Under the pieces are notes generated by a model. It had not been told where the DNA came from. It saw only the letters and a list, made by a program, of their open reading frames with translations, and ran no database searches. From NCBI RefSeq assembly GCF_001693255.1, contig NZ_CP016474.1, positions 1 through 64,000 of the forward strand: a stretch of DNA of 64,000 nt. The letters run 5' to 3'. A program made the translations under genes and the position numbers. Source of the DNA: Picosynechococcus sp. PCC 7003 (GTDB taxonomy: Bacteria; Cyanobacteriota; Cyanobacteriia; Cyanobacteriales; MRBY01). This document shows positions 27,204 through 37,179 of the stretch, piece after piece. How positions within the stretch are numbered: position 1 is the first letter of the stretch; every line of letters begins with the position of its first letter.

Positions 27204-27740
27204 ATGGGTAGTAAATCCAAAACTAAGACCAAAGCAAAAGAAGAAGTCGCCATGACCACTGTCTCTGGCCCCATGCCCATCAATACCGGCATTAGCGAAG
27301 CAGATCGAGAGGCGATCGCCAAAGGACTAAGTCACCTCCTCGCCGACACCTACACCCTCTATCTCAAAACCCACAATTTCCACTGGAACGTTACTGGGCC
27401 GATGTTCCAGACCCTCCATTTACTTTTTGAAACCCAGTACAACGAACTCGCCCTCGCCGTGGATCTCATCGCTGAACGGATCCGCGCCCTCGGTGTACCT
27501 GCCCCCGGCACTTACCAAGAATTTGCCGAACTCTCCGCTATTCCCGAAGGCACAGGGGTACCCACTGCCGAAGAAATGATTCGTCTTTTGGTAGAAGGCC
27601 AAGAAACCGTCGTCCGCACTGCCCGCTCCATCTTCCCCACCGTGGACAAGGCGAACGATGAACCCACCGCCGATCTGCTCACCCAGCGGATGCAGGTGCA
27701 TGAAAAAAATGCCTGGATGCTCCGGAGCTTGCTCGGCTAA
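27204..27740 (+). CDS. dps: Dps-family ferritin-like DNA-binding protein
   Basis: A 178-residue Dps/ferritin-fold protein. The ferroxidase residues are visible in [10 protein letters not shown] (His and Trp) and [20 protein letters not shown] (acidic ligands). The N-terminus begins with [13 protein letters not shown], a lysine-rich tail of the kind that lets some Dps proteins bind DNA. If the second ATG (27252) were used, this tail would be lost. It probably stores iron and protects DNA under oxidative stress. It lies upstream of ssrA with its own 90-base leader. Confidence 0.88.
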   Translation: MGSKSKTKTKAKEEVAMTTVSGPMPINTGISEADREAIAKGLSHLLADTYTLYLKTHNFHWNVTGPMFQTLHLLFETQYNELALAVDLIAERIRALGVPAPGTYQEFAELSAIPEGTGVPTAEEMIRLLVEGQETVVRTARSIFPTVDKANDEPTADLLTQRMQVHEKNAWMLRSLLG

Positions 27741-27820
27741 AGTGCTGAGAAAAAATAAGGGAGGCGATCGCCCCAAAATCCACTGCGCAACACACTCATG
27801 TTTTGTAGGGTTTTCCCCCA

Positions 27821-27847
27821 CTGAGAACCGTAGCCCAATGCTATACT
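27821..27847 (+). promoter_or_regulatory. Possible promoter of ssrA
   Basis: TATACT at 27842-27847 fits a -10 box, with CTGAGA 15 bases upstream as a weak -35 candidate. It lies 13 bases before the mature tmRNA 5' end, so transcription would begin just upstream of the processed end. Spacing is slightly short and the call rests on sequence alone. Confidence 0.4.
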
Positions 27848-27860
27848 AAATACATTGCAC

Positions 27861-28253
27861 GGGGCCGCAACGGTTTCGACAGGTTGGCGAAAGCTTCCAC
27901 TGTGATGCAGGTCGAGAGTGGGTCTCCTCTCGCAAATCAAAGATCCAAACAAAATGTAACTGCGAACAACATCGTTCCTTTCGCTCGCAAAGCTGCTGCT
28001 GTAGCTTAATAAGACAACCTTAACTTAGGTTCGAGCATTCATAATTCGACTCCGTTAAGGATTATGACTAAACCCCCAACGGATGCACTTTAGGGATACA
28101 TCTGGTTTGAACTAAAGTTAAGCAAAGACCAGAGATTCTTGGTGACTCGGAACAAGTAGTCATTCCCGTTCTGAGGATTAGAAGAACTAAACCTGTGAAT
28201 GAGCTAGGGGTGAATACCCAGTTTGGACAGCAGTTCGACTCTGCTCGGCTCCA
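27861..28253 (+). ncRNA. ssrA: Transfer-messenger RNA (tmRNA)
   Basis: tmRNA rescues stalled ribosomes and tags the nascent protein for proteolysis. Its 5' end GGGGCCGCAACGGTTTCGAC and 3' end GCAGTTCGACTCTGCTCGGCTCCA form the tRNA-like domain: the acceptor stem pairs GGGGCCG with CGGCTCC with one G-U pair, and the T-arm is GTTCGACTC. The CCA is encoded. The tag frame runs from the GCG at 27962 to the TAA at 28007-28009 and reads ANNIVPFARKAAAVA, close to other cyanobacterial tags. The one-piece layout and length of about 393 nt are normal. A terminator follows. Confidence 0.96.
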
Positions 28254-28281
28254 TTTCCATCAATCAGTTACAACAAAAAGC

Positions 28282-28312
28282 CCCCCTAAATTAACCTAGG
28301 GGGTTTTGTTTT
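28282..28312 (+). terminator. Rho-independent terminator after ssrA
   Basis: A perfect 7-bp stem, CCCCCTA paired with TAGGGGG around an 8-base loop, is followed by TTTTGTTTTG. It lies 28 bases after the tmRNA 3' end. On the other strand an A run precedes it, so it may also serve the convergent phosphatase gene. Confidence 0.88.
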
Positions 28313-28332
28313 GCGTTGAAATTTATCGCATT

Positions 28333-29178
28333 TTAGGCTTGGTCAAGTTCTTTGAGAATGGCGATCGCCTGCTTACAAAGTGCTTCATGACATGGCCCAT
28401 TAGACGCCATAATGCCGCCCCATTTCACCACATCCCCTTGGTTATAGAGCACTTCATTTCCTTCAAAATAACTGAACTTGCCCCCTGCTTCCGTGAGGAT
28501 TAATTCTGGTGCAGCAAAATCCCAATCCTTTGCCGCCGATTTCCCCGACAAGGAAATATAAACGTCGGATTTTTGTTCAAGGATATGGGCGATTTTACAG
28601 CCGACACTACCGACATAATTTCTGTCTTTGAAGGGTAGCCGATCTAACAAATCTTGGAAGCGTTGATCCCGGTGGGTACGGCTGGCGACTAAATATAAAT
28701 CTTCCGGTTGATTGCGCTCAGAAACCCTGATGGGGGCAATTGTGCCATCGCGGGTTTCCACAAACGTACCATGACCTTTAAGGGCAAAATAAAGTTTTTC
28801 CATTTCCGGCACAACCACCACAGAAATGATGGGACGACCCTCATTGGTCAGACAAATATGAACGGCATATTCTCCGGTTTGATCAATAAAATCTCGCGTA
28901 CCATCGAGGGGATCAATAATCCACACCCAAGGATGCTCAATCTTATTGCCATCGTAGGTTTCTTCGCTGAGATAAGCAAAATCTTCGCTGCCCAACTTTT
29001 CCTGAAACGCTTCCAGAATATAGTGGTTTGCTGCTAAATCTGCCTTGGTAACGGGGCCATCTTTTTTATCAGAAATATTTTTGATATCGCCTTTGTAATA
29101 GCTCCGGAGGACATCCCCTGCGCCCCAACCGATTTGTCGGGCGATCGCCAAAACTTCCCTTAACCGTTGTTGATCCAT
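28333..29178 (-). CDS. cysQ: Inositol-monophosphatase-family phosphatase (CysQ-like, 3'(2'),5'-bisphosphate nucleotidase)
   Basis: A 281-residue lithium-sensitive-type phosphatase. The metal-binding motifs are visible: GPVTKADLAANHYI near residue 41, SEETYDG near residue 70, WIIDPLDGTRDFI near residue 85, and AAKDWDFAAPELILTEAGG near residue 214. The WIIDPLDGT and WDFAAPELIL forms fit CysQ, which dephosphorylates 3'-phosphoadenosine-5'-phosphate made during sulfate assimilation, but inositol monophosphatase activity cannot be excluded. lysS lies upstream on the same strand with a 34-base gap. Confidence 0.85.
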   Translation of the reverse strand: MDQQRLREVLAIARQIGWGAGDVLRSYYKGDIKNISDKKDGPVTKADLAANHYILEAFQEKLGSEDFAYLSEETYDGNKIEHPWVWIIDPLDGTRDFIDQTGEYAVHICLTNEGRPIISVVVVPEMEKLYFALKGHGTFVETRDGTIAPIRVSERNQPEDLYLVASRTHRDQRFQDLLDRLPFKDRNYVGSVGCKIAHILEQKSDVYISLSGKSAAKDWDFAAPELILTEAGGKFSYFEGNEVLYNQGDVVKWGGIMASNGPCHEALCKQAIAILKELDQA

Positions 29179-29212
29179 AATGCTTGATCCAAATAATTAA
29201 TAAACTAGGTGA

Positions 29213-30913
29213 TTAGGACAGGCGATCGCAGCCATATTTATCTCGAATAAACTGATTAAAATACTGACCCGCCGAGGGAGCCGATTTGAAATTTTCAAAA
29301 ACTTCCTCTGGAATATCGTGGTAGAGATAGACACCGCCCGCTTGAAATTCAACCTTCAGGATCTTTTTTTCGGCATCGTAATCGAAACTTTTAACCGCTT
29401 TACTCTGACTTTTGAGCAGCGGAAAGGCAATCACATCGCGGATACTCTCGGAATTTGTTAGCAACATCACTAGGCGATCGATGCCAATCCCCAAACCAAC
29501 AGTGGGAGGCATCCCGTATTCCAGCGCTGTGACAAAATCCTCATCCACATCACAGGCTTCCACATCTCCTGCCGCTTTCTTCGCCGCCTGTTCCTCTAGC
29601 CGTTCCCGTTGATCCACCGGATCTGTTAGCTCCGAGAAGCCATTGGCGAGTTCTCGACCCACAATGAATAGCTCAAACCGTTCCGTTAAACCGGGTTTAT
29701 CGCGGTGGGGTTTGGCAAGGGGGGAGACTTCAACGGGGTAATCGGTGACAAAGGTCGGCTGAATCAAGGTTTCCTCAACCTTTTGCTCAAAGGCTTCATT
29801 CAACAAATGTCCAACGCTGGTGCATTTTTCGGGGATATGCATCCCAATCGACTCAGCGGCTTGTTTCGCAGCGGCAAAATCAGTCAATTGCGCAAAATCG
29901 ATGCCCGTCACCTCTTTCACGACATTATGCATGGTCTCTCTGCGCCACGGCGAACCCACATCGACCATTGCATCCCCATAGGGAAGTTCGGTCGTGCCCA
30001 CGATGTCGCGAGCAAGGGTACGGATTAAATCTTCCGTGAGATCCATCATGTCGAAATAGTCACCATAGGCTTGGTAGACTTCGATGGAGGTAAATTCGGG
30101 GTTGTGTTTGGTGGAAACACCCTCATTACGGAAGATGCGCCCCAGTTCAAAGACCCGCTCAAAACCACCGACGATCAAGCGTTTCAGGTGTAATTCGGTG
30201 GCAATCCGCAGATAGAGCGGCATATCGAGGGTGTTGTGGTGGGTGATAAAGGGACGGGCTTCGGCACCACCAGCTTCAGCCTGGAGGACGGGGGTTTCAA
30301 TTTCGAGAAAATCTCTATCTTCTAAATATCGACGAATGGCGGCAGTGATTTTGGCGCGGCGACGGAATGTTTTTTTGACTTCAGGATTGATGATTAGATC
30401 AACGTAACGCTGACGGTAACGTTTTTCGATGTCGGTTAAGCCATGCCATTTGTCGGGGAGGGGGAGTAGAGATTTGGTGAGCATGGCGAATTGGCTCACT
30501 TTCACGGAGAGTTCCCCTTTTTCGGTGCGTTTGATAATGCCTTTGACGCCGATAATATCGCCGACATCAGTGAGTTTTTTGAGGTGATTAAATGCGCCTT
30601 CGAGGTCGGGCATTCCGGCATTAATCAGTTTTTTGTCGAGGTAGAGCTGAATGGTTCCGGTTTCGTCTTGGAGACTAAAAAAGGCAAGTTTCCCGAAGAC
30701 GCGGCGGGCGAGAATTCTTCCGGCAATGGATACGGTTTCTTCGACTTCTTCCCCTGCTTCAATGTCTTTGTATTTTTCCTGTAGTTCGGCGGTGTGGTGG
30801 CTGATCTCCCATTTGTAGGCGTAGGGATTCATGGCGATCGCCTTGAGTTGATCGACCTTTTCTAATCGGGTCGCGCGAATGTCATCGAGGGAGGAATGGC
30901 TAGACTCAGACAT
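29213..30913 (-). CDS. lysS: Lysyl-tRNA synthetase with C-terminal KTSC domain
   Basis: A class II lysyl-tRNA synthetase: an anticodon-binding OB fold (about residues 60-150), then the catalytic core with motif 2 in [21 protein letters not shown] near residue 256 and motif 3 in [12 protein letters not shown] near residue 475. After the core, residues about 500-564 form an extra KTSC domain ([20 protein letters not shown] ... [10 protein letters not shown]), named for its occurrence at the C-terminus of such synthetases. The total of 566 residues exceeds the roughly 505 of E. coli LysS by just this domain. The role of the tail is not known. Confidence 0.96.
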   Translation of the reverse strand: MSESSHSSLDDIRATRLEKVDQLKAIAMNPYAYKWEISHHTAELQEKYKDIEAGEEVEETVSIAGRILARRVFGKLAFFSLQDETGTIQLYLDKKLINAGMPDLEGAFNHLKKLTDVGDIIGVKGIIKRTEKGELSVKVSQFAMLTKSLLPLPDKWHGLTDIEKRYRQRYVDLIINPEVKKTFRRRAKITAAIRRYLEDRDFLEIETPVLQAEAGGAEARPFITHHNTLDMPLYLRIATELHLKRLIVGGFERVFELGRIFRNEGVSTKHNPEFTSIEVYQAYGDYFDMMDLTEDLIRTLARDIVGTTELPYGDAMVDVGSPWRRETMHNVVKEVTGIDFAQLTDFAAAKQAAESIGMHIPEKCTSVGHLLNEAFEQKVEETLIQPTFVTDYPVEVSPLAKPHRDKPGLTERFELFIVGRELANGFSELTDPVDQRERLEEQAAKKAAGDVEACDVDEDFVTALEYGMPPTVGLGIGIDRLVMLLTNSESIRDVIAFPLLKSQSKAVKSFDYDAEKKILKVEFQAGGVYLYHDIPEEVFENFKSAPSAGQYFNQFIRDKYGCDRLS

Positions 30914-31001
30914 GGGAAAATTAAAAACTGTGAAGGCTCGTCGCAGAACTCGGCTATTATAACGGCTTCGTTCTCAAAACAGAACCGCCACGGCCTTTAA
31001 C

Positions 31002-31967
31002 TCATGGGGAACGAGGACAGGTCAGGGGGATTTGGGGCATGAGGTGCCGGAGGAAGCCCAGGAAAAATTGAGCGGCCGCTTCGGTAGCATAGGCACGGAA
31101 AGGCAGGGGCTGTTGAGGATTGCCGTAGCTTTGCACTGCCTTGATCACGATGGCAGGACAGTCCATTTGAGTGGCCAGGGTCGTGGCGGCAGCACTGCCG
31201 ATATCTAAACCAAATAGGTGGGTCTGGGTTTCAAAAGGATCATCATCGTTCGGGAAATCAGTATTAGTCATATCGGCGATCGCCCCTAGGTGGACTGCCG
31301 GAACTGCCGGATCGTGAGGGAAACCCGTCGCTAAATGGAGTGCGTGATTCTCACGGATCAAATCGATGGCCTGGGCCGTCAGGCGAATTGGGTCGGCAGT
31401 GAGTAATTTTTCTGTGAGCAATTGCTCGAAAATCAAAGGCCAGTCGGGGCAGTGGTGGCGGCGCTCAGGGTGTGCTTGGGGTGGTGGGCAATGGTCGGGC
31501 TTAAGTTCGTAGTCGTAGAGGGTGTGGAGTAACCAGCCCCGCTGGTGCAACATCGATTTGGGACGGGGCGTTTGAATTTGCTGTTGCCAAGCACTAGATT
31601 GTCCTAGGAGTCGCCCTTGCCAAGGTTGGGGGAGGGTATAGGTGGAGTCAGTAAAACTATCTGTCGGTAGCGTGAAAATTTTCTGGGCAACAATAATATC
31701 CCCTAAAACAACTTTGGCTGGGTTGCCACGACAGATGCCGACCATCACAATCAACTGCGGACTGAGATAATCTCCCACGGAAACAAGGCGCTGGGGATTA
31801 GCCAGGGATTTCGCAGAAAGATGCACAATGGCGAGTTGTAACCCGTCGTAGTCGGTGGCGAGGTAGGGAGTGCCACTGGGGGTTACGGTTTCTTGCCAGG
31901 GGTGGTGGATCGCCCTTTGGAGAGCAAGAAACTCATCGGGAAAAACCGTAAGACAGAGAATCTTCAT
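31002..31967 (-). CDS. Purine-nucleoside-phosphorylase/MTA-SAH-nucleosidase superfamily protein
   Basis: A protein of about 321 residues. It shows the nucleosidase fold signature: QLIVMVGICRGNPAKVVLGDIIVA near residue 75 in the first half, and GLDIGSAAATTLAT and AIVIKAVQSYGNP near the end, which resemble the MES(G)AA-type and SD motifs. The central part carries a His-rich insert (HPERRHHCPD). Similar proteins appear in phosphorylase-superfamily annotations without a defined substrate, some fused to signalling modules. The ATG at 31967 is used because the TTG upstream adds unlikely residues. Confidence 0.7.
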   Translation of the reverse strand: MKILCLTVFPDEFLALQRAIHHPWQETVTPSGTPYLATDYDGLQLAIVHLSAKSLANPQRLVSVGDYLSPQLIVMVGICRGNPAKVVLGDIIVAQKIFTLPTDSFTDSTYTLPQPWQGRLLGQSSAWQQQIQTPRPKSMLHQRGWLLHTLYDYELKPDHCPPPQAHPERRHHCPDWPLIFEQLLTEKLLTADPIRLTAQAIDLIRENHALHLATGFPHDPAVPAVHLGAIADMTNTDFPNDDDPFETQTHLFGLDIGSAAATTLATQMDCPAIVIKAVQSYGNPQQPLPFRAYATEAAAQFFLGFLRHLMPQIPLTCPRSP

Positions 31968-32207
31968 GGCATGGGCCGCAAGACAATGCTGGCGCAAATC
32001 ACCGCAGGAAATCTAAAAAAATTGCTGCCTTAAACTTAACGGGAGAAAAGAGGGCAAATTTTAGGATCCTGTATCTCTATTGTAATCTGGCCCACTGGTG
32101 CTATGCCCAAGCAAAAGCAGGCGATCGCCCCTAGGCTTCGTCAGGCAACTTTACAGTCTGAAACATTTGGCCGATAATCATTGGGGCATTCCACACCGTA
32201 GCGATCC

Positions 32208-33218
32208 ATGGCGAAACAGCGCATTCTCTCTGGGGTACAACCCACCGGTAATCTCCACCTCGGCAACTATCTCGGGGCGATCCAAAACTGGGTGGAAATC
32301 CAACAGGACTATGACAGTTTTTTCTGTGTGGTGGATCTCCACGCGATTACGGTGCCCCACGATCCGAAAGTTCTCGCGGCCAATACCAAGGCGATCGCCG
32401 CACTGTATTTAGCCTGTGGCATTGATTTAGCGCACTCCACGATTTTTGTTCAATCCCATGTTAAGGCCCATAGCGAACTCGCCTGGTTGCTGAATTGCGT
32501 GACGCCTCTAAACTGGTTAGAGCGGATGATTCAGTTCAAGGAAAAAGCCCAAAAACAAGGAGAAAACGTCAGCGTAGGCTTGCTCGATTATCCAGTGCTG
32601 ATGGCCGCTGATATTCTTTTGTATGACGCCGATAAAGTGCCCGTGGGTGAAGACCAAAAACAACATTTAGAGCTGACCCGCGACATTGTGATCCGCATTA
32701 ACGACAAATTTGGCACGAAGAAAAATCCCGTGCTGAAAATGCCTGATCCGCTGATTCGGACGACGGGGGCGAGGGTGATGAGCCTCACCGATGGCACCAA
32801 GAAAATGTCCAAGTCTGATCCCTCAGAACTCAGCCGCATTAACCTCTTAGATCCCCCCGATGTGCTGACCAAAAAAATCAAAAAGTGCAAAACCGATCCC
32901 GAACGGGGCCTCGAGTTTGACAATCCGAACCGCCCAGAATGCAATAATTTGCTGGGATTGTATGCTCTGATCAGTGGCAAAACCAAAGAAACCGTAGCCG
33001 CCGAATGTGCCGATATGGGCTGGGGTCAATTTAAACCCCTCCTCACAGAGACCGTTATTGCCGCCCTAGAGCCAATCCAAACGAAATACCATGACATTAT
33101 GGCGAACCCCGACTACCTCGATCAGGTGTTGCGGGAAGGCCGTGAAAAAGCCGACACTGTTGCCAATGCGACCCTCAAGCAGGTAAAAGACGCCCTTGGT
33201 TTTCTGCCGTCCCTGTAG
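32208..33218 (+). CDS. trpS: Tryptophanyl-tRNA synthetase
   Basis: A class I synthetase charging tRNA-Trp. The HIGH-type motif is GNLHLGNYLGA near residue 14, the substrate pocket contains MAADILLYDADKVPVGEDQ near residue 128, and the KMSKS motif is intact near residue 199. Length (336 residues) is normal for the bacterial enzyme. The 200 bases upstream hold a HIP1 site and no clear gene. Confidence 0.97.
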   Translation: MAKQRILSGVQPTGNLHLGNYLGAIQNWVEIQQDYDSFFCVVDLHAITVPHDPKVLAANTKAIAALYLACGIDLAHSTIFVQSHVKAHSELAWLLNCVTPLNWLERMIQFKEKAQKQGENVSVGLLDYPVLMAADILLYDADKVPVGEDQKQHLELTRDIVIRINDKFGTKKNPVLKMPDPLIRTTGARVMSLTDGTKKMSKSDPSELSRINLLDPPDVLTKKIKKCKTDPERGLEFDNPNRPECNNLLGLYALISGKTKETVAAECADMGWGQFKPLLTETVIAALEPIQTKYHDIMANPDYLDQVLREGREKADTVANATLKQVKDALGFLPSL

Positions 33219-33262
33219 AATGGTTCATTACCTGTGATTTTTTTAACCCTAAAACTGCTTCC

Positions 33263-34174
33263 ATGACCACCCGTCTGCGTCGTGCCATCGAAAATCGAGA
33301 TTTTGTCGTTACGGCTGAGGTTGCGCCTCCGAAGGGGGGTGACCCAACGAAAATGTTGCGGATGGCAAAATTGCTTGGCGATCGCGTCCATGGGGTGAAT
33401 GTGACCGACGGGAGCCGGGCTGTGATGCGGATGTCCTCCATTGCCGCCTCCACTGTCCTCTTGCAAAATGGCATCGAACCGATTTTCCAGGTGGCCTGCC
33501 GCGATCGCAATGTCATTGGTCTCCAAGCAGATTTAATGGGTGCCCATGCCCTCGGTTTACGGAATGTGTTGGCCCTCACGGGGGATCCAGTCAAAGCAGG
33601 TGATCACCCTAAAGCCAAGGCAGTTTTTGATCTTGAGTCGGTACGTTTGTTAAAGCTCATCAGCAAATTAAATAATGGTCAGGACTTTAACGACAAAAAA
33701 ATGCCCGATGGCCCCCTGGATTTATTCCCTGGGGCAGCCGTCGATCCCCAGCTGAAAAGTTGGTACACCATCGAATCTCGCTTTGCCCGAAAAGTAGAAT
33801 CCGGGGCGCAGTTTTTCCAGTCACAAATGATCACGGATTTTCAGCGGCTCGAAGAATTTATGCACCGGGTGGCGAGTCAATATGATGTGCCTGTATTTGC
33901 AGGAATTTTTCTGTTGAAGTCGGCGAAAAATGCTCAATTTATCAACCGTTGTGTACCGGGGGCACAAATTCCCGACGCCATTATTGAGCGTTTAGCCCAG
34001 GCCGAAAATCCCCTCGAAGAAGGTCTCAAAATTGCGGCGGAGCAAGTAAAAATCGCCAAGAACCTCTGCCACGGTGTGCATATGATGGCCGTCAAAAAAG
34101 AAGATTTGATTCCGCAAATTCTTGATTTAGCGGATGTTTCGATTTCAGTCCCCACAGCACCGGCCTTAGTTTAA
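33263..34174 (+). CDS. Methylenetetrahydrofolate reductase-family protein
   Basis: A 303-residue TIM-barrel protein of the MetF family, which reduces methylene-THF to methyl-THF for methionine synthesis using FAD. Seen: FVVTAEVAPPKGGDPTKML near residue 14, where the conserved Glu lies, NVTDGSRAVMRMSS near residue 47, LGLRNVLALTGDP near residue 96, and GAQFFQSQMI near residue 182 with the conserved Gln. This short form, lacking the C-terminal regulatory domain, is usual in bacteria. Cofactor choice (NADH or ferredoxin) is unknown. It starts 44 bases after trpS. Confidence 0.85.
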   Translation: MTTRLRRAIENRDFVVTAEVAPPKGGDPTKMLRMAKLLGDRVHGVNVTDGSRAVMRMSSIAASTVLLQNGIEPIFQVACRDRNVIGLQADLMGAHALGLRNVLALTGDPVKAGDHPKAKAVFDLESVRLLKLISKLNNGQDFNDKKMPDGPLDLFPGAAVDPQLKSWYTIESRFARKVESGAQFFQSQMITDFQRLEEFMHRVASQYDVPVFAGIFLLKSAKNAQFINRCVPGAQIPDAIIERLAQAENPLEEGLKIAAEQVKIAKNLCHGVHMMAVKKEDLIPQILDLADVSISVPTAPALV

Positions 34175-34192
34175 GTTTATTTTTAAGCCTAC

Positions 34193-35095
34193 ATGTCACA
34201 AACCTATACTTTCCACACCCTCGATGTGTTTACAGAGCAAATTTTCGGGGGTAATCCCCTGGCGGTGTTCCCCCAGGCCCAAGGGTTAAGCTCAAACCAA
34301 ATGCAGGCGATCGCCAAAGAGCTGAACCTCTCAGAAACTGTCTTTGTGCTCCCCACAAAAGATCCCGATACGGACTTTCAATTGCGGATCTTTACGCCCG
34401 CCGCCGAAATTCCCTTTGCTGGCCATCCCACCGTGGGAACCGCCTACCTCTTGGCCCACCTCGGTTATCTACCTGAGAATTGTCAACTTGTGCGCTTCCA
34501 GGAAGCAGTGGGGGTTGTCCCCGTCTCTATCTATTGGGAACAGGATCAAGTCCGCACCACCGCCTTGAGTGCCGCCCAGTTGCCCCAGTTTATTGAGCCA
34601 TCTCAGCCCATTGATTACGCTTCTTTGGTGAATCTCCAGACCCACGACTTACACCCGGTGCTAAAACCGGCGGTAATTTCCTGCGGACTGCCCTTTTTAT
34701 ATCTGCCCCTCAAGGATCTCGATGCCCTGAGCCGTTGCGCCCTCAACCGTACCCTCTGGGAAGAAAAATTCCAACATCAATTTGCGGCCCATATCTATCC
34801 CTTTGTGGTGACCGAAGACAATCAAATTTATGCGCGGATGTTTGCCCCCGGCCTAGGCATTGCTGAAGATCCAGCAACGGGTTCAGCGGCCACGAGTTTA
34901 GCTGGTTATCTACATCGCTACCTACCCAGCCAGGCGACATTACAAACTTGGCAAATTTACCAAGGCATTCAAATGGGGCGGCCCAGTCAGCTCATGCTGA
35001 CCATGCAACAGCAAAAAGGGGAATTAACGGAGATTGCCGTGGGCGGATCTTCGGTGTTGGTCAGTGTCGGCCACATCAATGTGCCCACGTTTTAA
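34193..35095 (+). CDS. PhzF-family isomerase
   Basis: A 300-residue member of the PhzF family, named after the phenazine-pathway isomerase and built as two diaminopimelate-epimerase-like halves. Seen: LDVFTEQIFGGNPLAVF at residue 10, LNLSETVFVLP near residue 43 with the catalytic Glu, FTPAAEIPFAGHPTVGTAYLL near residue 65, and EDPATGSAATSLAGYL near residue 223. Here there is no phenazine cluster, so the natural substrate is unknown. It starts 18 bases after the MetF-like gene. Confidence 0.85.
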   Translation: MSQTYTFHTLDVFTEQIFGGNPLAVFPQAQGLSSNQMQAIAKELNLSETVFVLPTKDPDTDFQLRIFTPAAEIPFAGHPTVGTAYLLAHLGYLPENCQLVRFQEAVGVVPVSIYWEQDQVRTTALSAAQLPQFIEPSQPIDYASLVNLQTHDLHPVLKPAVISCGLPFLYLPLKDLDALSRCALNRTLWEEKFQHQFAAHIYPFVVTEDNQIYARMFAPGLGIAEDPATGSAATSLAGYLHRYLPSQATLQTWQIYQGIQMGRPSQLMLTMQQQKGELTEIAVGGSSVLVSVGHINVPTF

Positions 35096-35129
35096 ACAAA
35101 AAAAAGATCCCTATTTTGATTAGGGATCT
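35094..35129. terminator. Terminator between phzF-like gene and ftsH
   Basis: A 9-bp perfect stem, AGATCCCTA paired with TAGGGATCT around a 7-base loop, lies between the two convergent genes. The A run before it becomes a U tract for the minus-strand transcript, so it should terminate ftsH well; the plus-strand tail (CGTTTCTC) is weaker. Confidence 0.8.
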
Positions 35130-35175
35130 CGTTTCTCACCGTAGTGATTGGAGATGATTCAATTTTCCGAGTAGC

Positions 35176-37038
35176 TTAGGCTGCGGTACTAGAGAAAGCG
35201 GCCATTTGTACGTCACTTTCCATCAGTAGGGTTTGCAACTCTTCAGCATCGACGGTTTCTTTTTCGACGAGCATTGTCGCTAATTTGTCGAGGACGCTGC
35301 GGTTACCGACGAGCACATCTTTCGCGCGCTTGTAGGCTTCCTCTACGAGGCCCCGGACTTCTTCGTCAATGACTGCGGCGGTCTCATCGGAGAAGTCCCG
35401 ATCAGAAGCAATATCACGACCCATGAAGACGTTGCCGTTCTGGCGACCTAAGGCCACAGGCCCCAGGCGATCGCTCATCCCGAAGCGGGTAATCATTTGT
35501 CGGGCAACATTAGCGACCTGCTGCAGGTCATTGGAAGCTCCTGTAGTTACTTCTTCTTCACCAAAGATAATTTCTTCAGCGATGCGGCCACCGAGGGCAA
35601 CGGCCATCTGGTTTTGCAAATAAGCACGGGAGTATAGACCAGAATCCATGCGATCTTCACTGGGGGTGAACCAAGTCAAACCGCCAGCACGACCCCGGGG
35701 GATAATGCTGATTTTTTGGACTGGGTCATAGTCAGGCATCAACGCACCAACGAGGGCATGGCCCGCTTCGTGATAAGCAACAAGAGTTTTGCGCTTTTCA
35801 CTCATCACGCGGTTTTTCTTCTCAGGGCCAGCGAGGACGCGATCAATGGCATCGTTCACTTCGTCCATGGAAATTTCCGTCAAATTGCGACGGGCTGCCA
35901 GAATTGCCGCTTCATTCAAGAGGTTCGACAAGTCTGCTCCTGTGAAGCCGGGAGTCCGACGGGCAATTTTTTCGAGATCCACATCCTTCGAGAGGGTTTT
36001 ACCCCGGGCATGGACATTGAGAATTTCTAAACGACCGGAATAGTCGGGGCGATCAACCACCACTTGGCGATCAAAGCGACCGGGACGCATTAACGCAGCA
36101 TCCAATACATCGGGACGGTTGGTTGCGGCGATGATGATGATGCCAGTATTGCCTTCAAAACCATCCATTTCTGTCAGGAGTTGGTTAAGGGTTTGTTCCC
36201 GCTCATCGTTACCACCACCGAGGCCAGCACCCCGAGAGCGACCCACGGCATCGATCTCATCGATGAAGACGATACAGGGGGCATTTTGTTTGGCCTGTTC
36301 AAAGAGATCGCGGACTCGGGAAGCACCGACCCCGACAAACATTTCGACGAATTCAGAACCAGAGATGGAGAAGAAAGGGACACCTGCTTCGCCAGCAACG
36401 GCTTTGGCCAGGAGCGTTTTACCGGTTCCAGGCGGGCCGACGAGGAGCACCCCTTTGGGAATTTTGGCACCGATTGCAGTGAACCGATCAGCGTTTTTCA
36501 AGAAGTCAACAACTTCGGTTAACTCAAGTTTGGCCTGCTCAATCCCTGCCACATCACCAAAGGTGACTTGGGTTTGGGGTTCCATTTGTACCCGTGCCTT
36601 TGATTTGCCAAAGTTCATTGCCTGGGAACCGGGGCCGCTTTGGGCGCGCCGGAGCAAAAAGAATAACCCCACAAGCAATAGGATTGGGAAAATAAGTGTG
36701 CTGAGGGCGCGGAAAATCCAGTTATCGTCACTCTGGGGCAACACGGCAATATCGACATTGTTTTCGCTGAGGATGTCGATTAGCTCTGTATCACCGGGGG
36801 GGAGGTTGACGAGAATGGGAGTTCCATCTTGGGCCGGGACGAAAGCCTTGGTGCGATCGCCACTGATTTTGACACTTTCGATATTGCCCTGCTGGACTTC
36901 TTGGAGGAACTGACTATAGCGCCAGGTCTCTCGACTTTGGGGTTGCTGATCCAAGAAAGACACAGCCAAGGAGATCACGACGATCGCCAATAGGGCATAA
37001 AGCCCGGTACTGCGCCATTTTTTGTTATTTTTGTTCAC
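35176..37038 (-). CDS. ftsH: ATP-dependent zinc metalloprotease FtsH
   Basis: FtsH is a membrane-bound hexameric AAA protease; in cyanobacteria several paralogues act in photosystem II repair and quality control. The 620-residue protein has two N-terminal membrane helices (residues about 13-30 and 112-130), Walker [14 protein letters not shown] near residue 207, Walker [12 protein letters not shown] near residue 263, the second region of homology in [20 protein letters not shown], and the zinc site HEAGH near residue 431. Translation starts at GTG. Which of the usual four cyanobacterial paralogues it is cannot be settled without alignment. Confidence 0.95.
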   Translation of the reverse strand: MNKNNKKWRSTGLYALLAIVVISLAVSFLDQQPQSRETWRYSQFLQEVQQGNIESVKISGDRTKAFVPAQDGTPILVNLPPGDTELIDILSENNVDIAVLPQSDDNWIFRALSTLIFPILLLVGLFFLLRRAQSGPGSQAMNFGKSKARVQMEPQTQVTFGDVAGIEQAKLELTEVVDFLKNADRFTAIGAKIPKGVLLVGPPGTGKTLLAKAVAGEAGVPFFSISGSEFVEMFVGVGASRVRDLFEQAKQNAPCIVFIDEIDAVGRSRGAGLGGGNDEREQTLNQLLTEMDGFEGNTGIIIIAATNRPDVLDAALMRPGRFDRQVVVDRPDYSGRLEILNVHARGKTLSKDVDLEKIARRTPGFTGADLSNLLNEAAILAARRNLTEISMDEVNDAIDRVLAGPEKKNRVMSEKRKTLVAYHEAGHALVGALMPDYDPVQKISIIPRGRAGGLTWFTPSEDRMDSGLYSRAYLQNQMAVALGGRIAEEIIFGEEEVTTGASNDLQQVANVARQMITRFGMSDRLGPVALGRQNGNVFMGRDIASDRDFSDETAAVIDEEVRGLVEEAYKRAKDVLVGNRSVLDKLATMLVEKETVDAEELQTLLMESDVQMAAFSSTAA

Positions 37039-37179
37039 TACTGAGAGCCTCCTAGGATTTGAGGATAAGCAGAATAATTATGCGATTCTTAAAAGAGCGT
37101 CTTATCCTGTGTTTCAGGTTGGTTATTAAATAATGTTAACGTTTCTCAGGAAAGATTGTTAAATTTTCTCCTTTTATGT

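Noticed and set aside
32098-32412. A 104-codon frame overlapping the trpS start
   Set aside because: It lies mostly inside trpS in another frame and has no family pattern; trpS is certain.
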